From NCBI GenBank assembly GCA_002316835.1, contig DCEG01000015.1:1-8180 (forward strand): DNA of 8,180 bases, given 5' to 3'. The stretch's first letter is position 1, and each line of letters begins with the position of its first letter. This document shows positions 1-6,912 of the stretch, piece after piece. The position numbers and the translations under genes are program-made. The notes beneath the pieces are model-generated. The model was given only the letters and a program-made list of their open reading frames with translations, made no database searches and had not been told where the DNA came from. This stretch comes from Bacteroidales bacterium UBA1035. Its GTDB lineage: Bacteria; Bacteroidota; Bacteroidia; Bacteroidales; Dysgonomonadaceae.

Positions 1-749
1 GAGAAAATTTCTTCGAGAAATTTAAGAAATCGTTTCCAGGATTGCTTATCTGCTTCTTCGCGATATGCAGGAGAATCGAAAACGGTAAACGCGTGCGGAG
101 CACCTCCGTAGGAGATCATCTCGTTGGAGATTTTAGCTGCTTCCAGCTCTTTGGCAAGGTTGGCAAAATCGTCCATGGTAATGGCGGTATCGGCTGTTCC
201 GTGGAAAATGATGATTTTGCCTTTAGTTTTTGAATAGTTTTGCCCCTCGGGAGTTCTAAGTCCGCCGTGAAAAGAGGCGAAGCCTTTTATATCTGTTTCT
301 TCACGAGCAAGTTCCAATGTTGCCGCACCACCGAAACAGTATCCCATTGCAGCAAAGTTGTCAGTCTCAGCTCCTTGCTTTTTAGCGGCGTCTAAAGCAC
401 CGATCATAAGGCGACGAAGCTTCTCACGATCTTTATACAATTCTCCGGTATGCTGTGCTCTCTCTTTGTTTTCCGTTGGGCGGATACCTTTGCCGAAAAG
501 GTCGGCAGCAAATACCTGATAACCTTCTTGAGCCAGCAAATTGGCGCGTTTCACTTCGTAATCGGTCAATCCGTCCCAATCGTGGAGAATCAATACTAGA
601 GGTGCTTTTTCTGCATTCTCAACCGATGGCTTGATGTAATAACCCTCGTAGGATTCGTTACCAACCTGATAGGTAATGAACTTACCTTGTGCCTGAACGA
701 GAGAAACAGATAGAATAAGCGCAGTTACAAAGAAAAATTTTGTTGTCAT
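1..749 (-). CDS. Exported dienelactone hydrolase family protein (3' end cut by window edge)
   Basis: An alpha/beta-hydrolase of the dienelactone hydrolase (DLH) family. Family members hydrolyse esters or lactones with a Cys-His-Asp triad; the substrate here is unknown. I translated it from an ATG at 749 and the frame stays open for 249 residues to the edge, so probably only a few C-terminal residues are missing. Residues 1-20 form a signal peptide with a hydrophobic core (FFFVTALILSVSL) ending VQA, followed by Gln21, so a periplasmic location is likely. The nucleophile is Cys138 in GYCFGG, the acid is Asp187 in HGTADTAIT, and the base is His219 in GAPHAF; spacing and order fit DLH. The position of the glutamate that helps activate Cys in classical DLH appears to hold Asp57 (LHDWDG). 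It lies downstream of the NagB-like/PIG-L gene on the same strand, but a terminator at 783-814 lies between them. I saw no clear TAnnTTTG box for it. Family call is confident, substrate is not. Confidence 0.9.
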   Translation of the reverse strand, partial: MTTKFFFVTALILSVSLVQAQGKFITYQVGNESYEGYYIKPSVENAEKAPLVLILHDWDGLTDYEVKRANLLAQEGYQVFAADLFGKGIRPTENKERAQHTGELYKDREKLRRLMIGALDAAKKQGAETDNFAAMGYCFGGAATLELAREETDIKGFASFHGGLRTPEGQNYSKTKGKIIIFHGTADTAITMDDFANLAKELEAAKISNEMISYGGAPHAFTVFDSPAYREEADKQSWKRFLKFLEEIF

Positions 750-782
750 AATGCTGTGATTTATATGTTTACGCTTATAACA

Positions 783-814
783 AAAAAGAGAAGCAAAATG
801 TTGCTCCTCTTTTT
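783..814 (-). terminator. Rho-independent terminator after the NagB-like/PIG-L gene
   Basis: Read on the minus strand, a 14-bp stem (801-814 with 783-796) closes a 4-base loop. Every position pairs, counting one G-U wobble, and the 3' side runs into a T-rich tract (CTCTTTTTTG). It starts about 20 bases after the stop codon of the gene ending at 835 and lies 34 bases before the hydrolase start. The plus-strand transcript would have one A-C mismatch, so the terminator is best suited to minus-strand transcripts. Confidence 0.8.
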
Positions 815-834
815 CATTTATTATTTGTAATCCC

Positions 835-2820
835 TTAACCGATTGGTTTGTATTCCACAAATGCTTCAATGGCTTCGTAGGATGCCAGGCCGAGTTTGTC
901 GTACATATCGGCAGTGGCGCGGTTGCGCTCTTCTGAACGTTGCCAGAACAGGCGTTCGTCGTCACCAAGGAACGGTGCACTTTCCATTTGAGATTGGTGA
1001 CGGAGAATGGCATTTCGTTTCTGACGTAATTCTTCGGGTGAAATAGGAACCGCCATTTCGATGTGATCAATTTCCCATTCCATCCAAGCACCACGATACA
1101 TCCAAACGCGGCAATCTTTGTACCACTCATCGTCTTTCATAATATCGATGGAGGCTAAGATGGCATCCAGACATACTTTGTGTGTGCCGTGTGGATCGGC
1201 GAGGTCACCTGCTACGTAGATTTGATGTGGCTTGATGCTTTCTATAAAATCCTTTACGATCTTCACGTCTTTTTCCGAAATCGGGTCTTTTTTCACTCTT
1301 CCGGTTTCGTAAAAAGGTAAGTCGAGGAAATGTACATTGCTTGCAGGTAAACCCACATATCTGTCAGCCGATCGGGCTTCTTCACGACGAATTCTGCCTT
1401 TGAGAAAACGAACTTCAGGCGTGTCAATATCGTCTTTACCCTTTTCGTGGAACAGATAATGTAATATATTCGTAAATTTGTTGAGAGCGCTGGAGTTGTT
1501 TGGTTCAAACTCTTTAATAAGATTTTTGAAGACCGACAGGTATCTGATAACTTCTTCATCTCCAACTGCAATATTTCCGGAAGTCTGGTATGCGACGTGC
1601 ACATCGTGACCTTGGTTTACCAGCCGTTGAAATGTTCCGCCCATTGATATTACATCGTCGTCGGGATGCGGACTAAATATTATTACTCTTTTTGGAAACG
1701 GTTTAGCTCTTTCGGGGCGATGCGTATCATCGGCATTCGGCTTTCCACCCGGCCATCCGGTAATCGTGTGTTGAAGATCATTGAAGATCTTTATATTAAC
1801 GTTGTAAGCCGAACCATACAAAGTTACAAGCTCACTGAGTCCATTTTCGTTGTAGTCTTTGTTCGTTAGTTTCAGGATGGGTTTATTCACAATACCACAC
1901 AACCAAACAATAGCTCTTCGGATGAGCTTGCTTGTCCACTCGCAATTGGTAACAAGCCAGGGTTGACTAATACGAGTCAAATCGCTTGCGGCTGCCAAAT
2001 CGATATATACATCAGCATCGGGGTGCGTTTGTAAAACTGATGCAGGAACTGATTCCGTTACGATTCCTTCCACCATTTGCTTAATACTTTCAGCTTTTTG
2101 CTCACCCCAGGCAATTAGAGAAATTCGTTTTGCCCGCATCAAATCGGCAATACCCATGGTAATAGCGCTGACAGGGACTTTGTCAAGTGACTCATAGTTG
2201 GAAGCTATGTCACGGCGTGAATCTCCGTCGAGTATCACCAATCGTGTCTGTGAGTGGAGGTTGCTACCCGGCATATTGAATCCGATATTTCCTTTACTTC
2301 CCAATCCAAGGAGTAAATAGTCGAGTCCGCCTAATTTATGTAGCGTCTGTTCGTATTCTTCACATTTTTCTGCGATGAGGTCTTTCTCTATTGAAGCATC
2401 GACCGAATATACATTTCCGGGATCAATATCGATATGGTTTAAGAAAGAATCTTTGATTGATTGTAAATTTGTGAGAGAAGGTTCAGTTACCGGATAAAAT
2501 TCGTAAATATTGAAAACAATTAGATTGCTGAAGCTGACATTTTCATTTTTATGTGACCTGATTAATTCTTCATATACTTGAATAGGCGAAGATCCGCCTG
2601 AAACACCAAGTATAAACTGCTTTCCTTCAGCCTGACTTTTTTTGAGATTTTTCACTATATCGTGAGCTACTTTTTTTGCAGCACGATCTGATTTTTCAAA
2701 AATCTGAGTTGGGATTTTTTCAAAACGACTGAGGGTATACTCTTCAAAATCGTTTTCCGGTTTATAATATCTTTGCGGTATTCTTTCTAGCGTGATGTAA
2801 GAACTTAAATCTAATCGCAT
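835..2820 (-). CDS. NagB-like (glucosamine-6-phosphate deaminase-type) domain fused to PIG-L/LmbE-like deacetylase domain
   Basis: A 661-residue two-domain protein, usually annotated glucosamine-6-phosphate deaminase in Bacteroidales. Residues about 30-290 are NagB/SugP-isomerase-like (sugar-phosphate loop LGVSGGSSP 71-79; FNIYEFYP 103-110; LGLGSKGNIGFNMP 171-184). Residues about 375-640 are PIG-L/LmbE-like, a family of zinc-dependent N-acetyl-sugar deacetylases. The PIG-L metal site looks complete: His385, Asp387 and Asp388 in SPHPDDD, plus His544 and His547 in DPHGTH. By motif alignment from memory with E. coli NagB, all four catalytic positions of the deaminase domain differ: Asp72 to Tyr106, Asp141 to Lys176, His143 to Asn178, Glu148 to Met183. 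The domain may therefore bind a sugar phosphate without deaminating it, while the PIG-L half does the chemistry; that is inference. No signal peptide, so cytoplasmic. Start is ATG at 2820, 28 bases downstream of a promoter box at 2849-2857. It follows the transporter gene after 101 bases. Domain calls are firm; deaminase activity is doubtful. Confidence 0.93.
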   Translation of the reverse strand: MRLDLSSYITLERIPQRYYKPENDFEEYTLSRFEKIPTQIFEKSDRAAKKVAHDIVKNLKKSQAEGKQFILGVSGGSSPIQVYEELIRSHKNENVSFSNLIVFNIYEFYPVTEPSLTNLQSIKDSFLNHIDIDPGNVYSVDASIEKDLIAEKCEEYEQTLHKLGGLDYLLLGLGSKGNIGFNMPGSNLHSQTRLVILDGDSRRDIASNYESLDKVPVSAITMGIADLMRAKRISLIAWGEQKAESIKQMVEGIVTESVPASVLQTHPDADVYIDLAAASDLTRISQPWLVTNCEWTSKLIRRAIVWLCGIVNKPILKLTNKDYNENGLSELVTLYGSAYNVNIKIFNDLQHTITGWPGGKPNADDTHRPERAKPFPKRVIIFSPHPDDDVISMGGTFQRLVNQGHDVHVAYQTSGNIAVGDEEVIRYLSVFKNLIKEFEPNNSSALNKFTNILHYLFHEKGKDDIDTPEVRFLKGRIRREEARSADRYVGLPASNVHFLDLPFYETGRVKKDPISEKDVKIVKDFIESIKPHQIYVAGDLADPHGTHKVCLDAILASIDIMKDDEWYKDCRVWMYRGAWMEWEIDHIEMAVPISPEELRQKRNAILRHQSQMESAPFLGDDERLFWQRSEERNRATADMYDKLGLASYEAIEAFVEYKPIG

Positions 2821-2848
2821 GACATGATTTTTAAAAGGATTTTCCTTG

Positions 2849-2857
2849 GCAAAAATA
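2849..2857 (-). promoter_or_regulatory. Bacteroidota-type -7 box (TATTTTTGC) for the NagB-like/PIG-L gene
   Basis: TATTTTTGC on the minus strand fits the Bacteroidota -7 consensus TAnnTTTG and ends 28 bases upstream of the ATG at 2820. No convincing TTTG -33 element is seen at the expected 19-21 base spacing. A small inverted repeat AAGGA-TTT-TCCTT (2835-2847) lies in the short leader. The gene can probably be transcribed independently of the transporter upstream. Confidence 0.55.
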
Positions 2858-2921
2858 AGAAAAATCCGTCAATTAATACAGAAATTTAATAAATATTGAG
2901 CAATAAAACAATAAATTGAAT

Positions 2922-4307
2922 TTATCGTGTCGCAAGTCCTTTCTTTTTGTCCAGGTTTTTTACAACTTTAGAATAAATCAGCAGAGCAACAGCTGAAATA
3001 GCTCCAATTCCCACAAATACATACCAAATGTAATGTGCATGCTGTGTTGCAGTGGAATAAGCTACTGTGTCGAGAACGCCTTCGGCGTTGGTAAATAATC
3101 GTGGATCAGGACAATATTTTTCGAGTAGAAATCCTGAAAGCCCAAAAGCAAACAAATAAGAAAAGAACGAGTGTAAATGGCTAAATCCTAAATATAATCC
3201 TTCTTCACCCTTTGGCGCTTGCAATGAAAAATATTCCAGAAACCGAGGTGAAATAAAGCACTCGGCGATGGCTTGCATAGCAATTCCCACAATCATCATA
3301 AATGCAACAGGATGCATTCCGGCTATATAGGCACCTCCAATTTGATTGCCAAAAGACATAACTAAAGCTGAAAGCGGAATTATCATCATTCCTATCATCA
3401 TGGACGAAATTGCCGACCGTTTTTTCATAAAGGATGTCACGAAATTTACCAGTGTGAATACTACAAGCGGATTAACGTTAGCATACCAACCGGGAGATGC
3501 ACCTTCGCCAATCAATCGGATAACATACTTTGGCATAGTAGCATACATTTGGCTTTGGATCATCCAGAAACCGCTGATAATAAGAATCAGAATCAGTAAA
3601 CGAAAGTTCATGAAAACCTTTAACATCGAACGACCGATTTCGAGAAAACTTTTTCCCTTACCTTCGGTGTGTGTCGATTTGTAGAGAAAGAATACAGCAA
3701 CAAGTGCTATAAAAGTCATAGTTGCTGAGAAATAATTGAGATATACCAACCCTTGGTCACCCATACTTCGGCGCAGGGGATCAACAACAGTTTTTCCAAG
3801 AAATGCGCCTATGTTTACCATCATATAAAAAATGGCATATCCACGCGCACGGGTTTCAGTAGTGGTTTCCCGCGCCACTGTACCGGATATGACTGATTTA
3901 ATGAAAGCACCGCCAACAACGATAAGAACCAAAACAGGAATAATACTCCATTGCAAAGAACTTTCTTTCAAACCCGTAAAAGTAGTTGTCATGTCGTAAG
4001 ACACCAATCCTGCACCTTGTAGCAGGGTAGGTAACAATCCTAGTCCACCATAACCTAGGGAAAGAAGAGCAAATGCAATGATAATGGCTGAACGAAATCC
4101 GATACGGTCTGCATAGGCACCGGTGAACATCGGCAATAAATAGAGCATTGCTGAAAAAACTCCTGAAATAAGTCCGGCCTGGATATCCGAGAAGCCCCAA
4201 ACATTGGAAAGATATAAGGTTATTACTATAAATACGGCATAAAATGCCAGGCGTTCAAGTAGTTCTACAAAGTTCGCGACCCAGAAGGGTTTTGAAAATT
4301 TCATCAT
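2922..4307 (-). CDS. POT/PTR2-like MFS transporter (proton-coupled, substrate unknown)
   Basis: A 461-residue inner-membrane protein made of many hydrophobic segments, consistent with about 12 transmembrane helices. It belongs to the major facilitator superfamily and carries hallmarks of the proton-coupled oligopeptide (POT/PTR2) branch. The ExxER motif is in helix 1 (E15, E18, R19 in ELLERLAFY; the usual F after R is L). An MFS motif A is present (GAYADRIGFR 63-72). A conserved Lys lies in helix 4 (K137 in GGAFIKSVISG), the PTR2-type stretch FYMMVNIGAFLG spans 160-171, and a buried Glu precedes SPRFLEYFSLQAPKG (E349). POT proteins import di- and tripeptides, but relatives carry other solutes, so substrate is open. 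Two adjacent ATG codons (4307, 4304) can start it. A promoter box lies about 50 bases upstream. The next gene downstream handles amino-sugar-type substrates, so import of a sugar-containing or cell-wall compound is possible, by adjacency only. Confidence 0.85.
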   Translation of the reverse strand: MMKFSKPFWVANFVELLERLAFYAVFIVITLYLSNVWGFSDIQAGLISGVFSAMLYLLPMFTGAYADRIGFRSAIIIAFALLSLGYGGLGLLPTLLQGAGLVSYDMTTTFTGLKESSLQWSIIPVLVLIVVGGAFIKSVISGTVARETTTETRARGYAIFYMMVNIGAFLGKTVVDPLRRSMGDQGLVYLNYFSATMTFIALVAVFFLYKSTHTEGKGKSFLEIGRSMLKVFMNFRLLILILIISGFWMIQSQMYATMPKYVIRLIGEGASPGWYANVNPLVVFTLVNFVTSFMKKRSAISSMMIGMMIIPLSALVMSFGNQIGGAYIAGMHPVAFMMIVGIAMQAIAECFISPRFLEYFSLQAPKGEEGLYLGFSHLHSFFSYLFAFGLSGFLLEKYCPDPRLFTNAEGVLDTVAYSTATQHAHYIWYVFVGIGAISAVALLIYSKVVKNLDKKKGLATR

Positions 4308-4356
4308 AGTAGTATATTTTATTTGTTAATTTTGTGCACAAAAATATATTTTCCGT

Positions 4357-4365
4357 GCAAAGGTA
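4357..4365 (-). promoter_or_regulatory. Bacteroidota-type -7 box (TACCTTTGC) for the transporter gene
   Basis: TACCTTTGC on the minus strand is a perfect match to TAnnTTTG followed by C. It ends 49 bases before the first ATG at 4307, predicting an A/T-rich leader of roughly 40 bases. The -33 region, about 20 bases further upstream, falls in the heptamer repeat at 4381-4397 and has no good TTTG. The box implies the transporter is not transcribed only by read-through from mutS2. Confidence 0.65.
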
Positions 4366-4380
4366 GAATAATAATTTGAA

Positions 4381-4397
4381 GTTAAAAGTTAAGAGTT
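4381..4397. repeat. Short heptamer tandem repeat (GTTAAAA / GTTAAGA / GTT)
   Basis: Two imperfect 7-base units, GTTAAAA and GTTAAGA, followed by a partial third (GTT), lie between the mutS2 stop and the transporter promoter. The repeat covers the position where the -33 element would be. It is short and A/T-rich, so it may be chance. Confidence 0.4.
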
Positions 4398-4412
4398 GCC
4401 TTTTATTATATC

Positions 4413-6824
4413 TTATTCCATTTCCACTACGGTGATTCCTGCACCACCAAACTGAACGTGCTCATCCTGAAAATGAGCGACTCCGGGAACCGTTCTCAGA
4501 TAATCACGAATGATTTGGCGCAATGCACCTGTACCGGTTCCGTGGAGAATTCGAACGCGTGAAACGCTTAATTGGATTGCATCGTCGATAAAGTACATAA
4601 CGGCTTGGAGCGCTTCATCACCACGCATTCCACGCACATCAATATCTTGCCTGAAATTAAGTTTACGCTCATGTAGCAATTCTCTGGTATTAGATGATTT
4701 ACTTTCTCTTTTCAGTTGATTATTGCTTACTTTTTCTAATTTCTCCAGTTCAACAATCGATTTAATAACGCCAAAAGCAACAGTAGCTTTCCTGCCTTGA
4801 ATTTCTATGATCTCGCCGGTAGCAGTTTGGCCCTTCATACGGACAATATTGCCCGTTACAAGTTGGAGGTCACGCGCTGCGGGTTTCTGGGTATGTTTTT
4901 TTTGTACTACTTCTTTCTTTTTTGAAGTGTTGACAGGAGCAATTTTCTCCTTAAATTCAATGAGCGATTGCCTTGCCTGTTTTGTTTTTTCTTTGTCGGC
5001 TTGTGCTTCTTTAATTTGACGAATAGTGCTTTCTATTTTTGCATTGCTTTCAGCAATAAGTTGTTCGGCTTGTTGTTTGGCTTGAGCAATTATTTCCTTT
5101 TTCTGTTTGTTGATGTTTTCCAGATCGGTTTCGTATTTCTCCGAGATCTCGCTTAAACGATTTCGTTCGCGACGTACTTCATCACGTTTGCGTTCCCAGT
5201 AACGCCGATCGCGCGAAATGTCCTGTAAATACTTGTCCATGTTGATGTAATCGCTGCCTACAATTTCTGTAGCCTGAGCAATGACGTCATCTGGCAAACC
5301 TATTTTTCTGGCGATTTCTATAGCAAATGAACTGCCTGGATTACCGATAGAAAGTTGGAAGAGAGGTTGCATTTCATGCCTGTCGTATAACATGGCACCG
5401 TTGACAACGCCCTCGTTTTCATTAGCAAAGTGCTTGAGATTCTGATAATGTGTTGTGATAACTCCAAAGGATCTTTTCTGATTAAACCTGTCTAACAATG
5501 ATTCGGCAATGGCAGCACCTATTTGCGGCTCTGTTCCACTCCCAAATTCGTCGATAAGCAACAATGAATGCTCGTTGCAGTTTTTTACAAAAAACTTCAT
5601 GTTCTGCAGATGAGAACTGTAAGTGGACAAATCGTTTTCGATGGATTGTTCATCGCCGATATCAATGAAAATATCGTTGAACATTCCCATTTTTGAGTTT
5701 TCGCGCAAAGGAATTAATAGCCCACATTGAAGCATATATTGTAATAATCCGACGGTCTTTAAACAAACTGATTTTCCACCGGCATTAGGACCGGAAATTA
5801 CCAAAATCCGATTTTTCTCCTCTAATATTATATCGAGTGGAACTACTTTTCGATTTTGCTTTTGTAATGCCAAAAAGAGGAGTGGATGAACTGCGTGCAC
5901 CCAATCTATAATGAGTTTGTTTTCAAAATTTGGTTTTAAGGCATTTATTTGCAAAGCAAATTTAGCTTTGGCACGAATGAAATCTATTTGCGCCAGAAAA
6001 TCGTAAGATTCCAGTAGATCGGGCAGAAAAGGACGCAGATAATCTGTAAATTCGGTAAGGATGCGAATAATTTCTCGTCGTTCGTCGCTTTCCAGTTCAC
6101 GAATGCGATTATTGGCTTCGACGACTTCAGATGGCTCAATGTAAACGGTTTTCCCTGATGCGGATTCATCATGTACAATACCTTTTATTTTTCGTTTAAA
6201 AGTTGGATTTACCGGAATTACCAACCTCCCGTCTCGCATGCTGGGCGTGACGTCTTTCTCAACAAAGCCTTCGGCTTGCGCTTTGCGCAGAATAGAATTA
6301 AGACTTCGGGAGATACCGTTGAGTGTTGAGGTAATTTCCCTCCTGATAGTGCTCAGTTGTGGTGATGCGTTATCTTTTATCTGTCCAAACTCATCTATAA
6401 TTCGCCCAATTCTTTTGCTTATTTCGGGCGAAACGAACACGCCCTCGGTCAATTGCATTAAATGTGGATAACGCTCCGCTATTTCGTCATCACTTTTGAA
6501 AAATTTTACAACAGAATTAATGGTTTGTAGTGATTTATTGAGTTCAGATAAAGCGTTTGGCTCTATCCATGAACCTGCCACGCGTATGCGTTTGAGTACA
6601 TCACGTACATCGTAAAAATTATCTGACGGGAAAGAGTCTTCTTCCTGCAAAATATGCACGAACTCATCGGTTTGAGACAATTGTACATCAATCTCTTCGA
6701 AAGTGGTAGAGAATTGCATTTCTTCCACTTTTTCTTTGCCAAGTGAGCTAAGACAATGTTGTTCCAATAGCTGCCTTATCTTAAAGAATTCTATTTTTTG
6801 TTCGAAGTTTTCGGGATAGATCAC
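4413..6824 (-). CDS. mutS2: MutS2 family DNA-binding ATPase with C-terminal Smr nuclease domain
   Basis: An 803-residue MutS2 protein, close to the usual length of about 780-830. MutS2 lacks the mismatch-recognition domain of MutS. In various bacteria it suppresses recombination between DNA strands or acts on collided ribosomes. The N-terminal core/lever region is followed by the ATPase: Walker A GPNAGGKS (345-352), the STYSSHL motif (400-406), Walker B LLLIDEFGSGTEP (421-433) and the TTHY switch (457-460). A long charged coiled coil spans about 535-625. A Lys-rich linker and a small beta-rich region follow, then an Smr domain (about 725-803) with DIDVRG (727-732) and HGTGTGALR (761-769). All ATPase and Smr motifs appear intact. 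The start is GTG at 6824: an in-frame TGA lies two codons upstream and the next ATG is residue 36, inside conserved sequence. Divergent from the DUF2891 gene, with its own promoter box. Confidence 0.97.
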   Translation of the reverse strand: MIYPENFEQKIEFFKIRQLLEQHCLSSLGKEKVEEMQFSTTFEEIDVQLSQTDEFVHILQEEDSFPSDNFYDVRDVLKRIRVAGSWIEPNALSELNKSLQTINSVVKFFKSDDEIAERYPHLMQLTEGVFVSPEISKRIGRIIDEFGQIKDNASPQLSTIRREITSTLNGISRSLNSILRKAQAEGFVEKDVTPSMRDGRLVIPVNPTFKRKIKGIVHDESASGKTVYIEPSEVVEANNRIRELESDERREIIRILTEFTDYLRPFLPDLLESYDFLAQIDFIRAKAKFALQINALKPNFENKLIIDWVHAVHPLLFLALQKQNRKVVPLDIILEEKNRILVISGPNAGGKSVCLKTVGLLQYMLQCGLLIPLRENSKMGMFNDIFIDIGDEQSIENDLSTYSSHLQNMKFFVKNCNEHSLLLIDEFGSGTEPQIGAAIAESLLDRFNQKRSFGVITTHYQNLKHFANENEGVVNGAMLYDRHEMQPLFQLSIGNPGSSFAIEIARKIGLPDDVIAQATEIVGSDYINMDKYLQDISRDRRYWERKRDEVRRERNRLSEISEKYETDLENINKQKKEIIAQAKQQAEQLIAESNAKIESTIRQIKEAQADKEKTKQARQSLIEFKEKIAPVNTSKKKEVVQKKHTQKPAARDLQLVTGNIVRMKGQTATGEIIEIQGRKATVAFGVIKSIVELEKLEKVSNNQLKRESKSSNTRELLHERKLNFRQDIDVRGMRGDEALQAVMYFIDDAIQLSVSRVRILHGTGTGALRQIIRDYLRTVPGVAHFQDEHVQFGGAGITVVEME

Positions 6825-6852
6825 GTTTCAATTCAGGATTTCGGATTTGGTA

Positions 6853-6860
6853 CAAAAATA
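6853..6860 (-). promoter_or_regulatory. Bacteroidota-type -7 box (TATTTTTG) for mutS2
   Basis: TATTTTTG on the minus strand fits TAnnTTTG and ends 28 bases upstream of the GTG start at 6824. The expected -33 region (about 6880-6884) has no strong TTTG and overlaps the promoter of the divergent gene. This is an A/T-rich stretch, so confidence is moderate. Confidence 0.5.
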
Positions 6861-6883
6861 CTCTTTTTAGACGATAAAATACA

Positions 6884-6891
6884 TATCTTTG
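6884..6891 (+). promoter_or_regulatory. Bacteroidota-type -7 box (TATCTTTG) for the DUF2891 gene
   Basis: TATCTTTG fits TAnnTTTG and ends 21 bases before the ATG at 6913, predicting a very short leader of roughly 15 bases. The -33 position falls in the T-run around 6864-6868 with no exact TTTG. The TTG codon at 6889 lies inside this box, which argues against it being the start of translation. Confidence 0.5.
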
Positions 6892-6912
6892 AAGTTCCAA
6901 ATCAGAAATCTT

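Noticed and set aside
1293..1604. 103-residue open frame on the minus strand inside the NagB-like/PIG-L gene
   Set aside because: It is an alternate frame of a well-supported gene, has no recognisable motif, and its composition reflects the overlapping codons.
3346..3684. 112-residue plus-strand open frame antisense to the transporter
   Set aside because: Its hydrophobic and basic stretches are what the reverse complement of a membrane-protein gene gives; no promoter box or family resemblance.
3898..4200. 100-residue minus-strand open frame within the transporter gene
   Set aside because: Frame-shifted shadow of the transporter, rich in Cys, Arg and Ser with no recognisable domain.
6889..6912. 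TTG at 6889 as the start of the DUF2891 protein
   Set aside because: It lies inside the TATCTTTG promoter box and would add 8 residues before a clean signal peptide; ATG 6913 is preferred.
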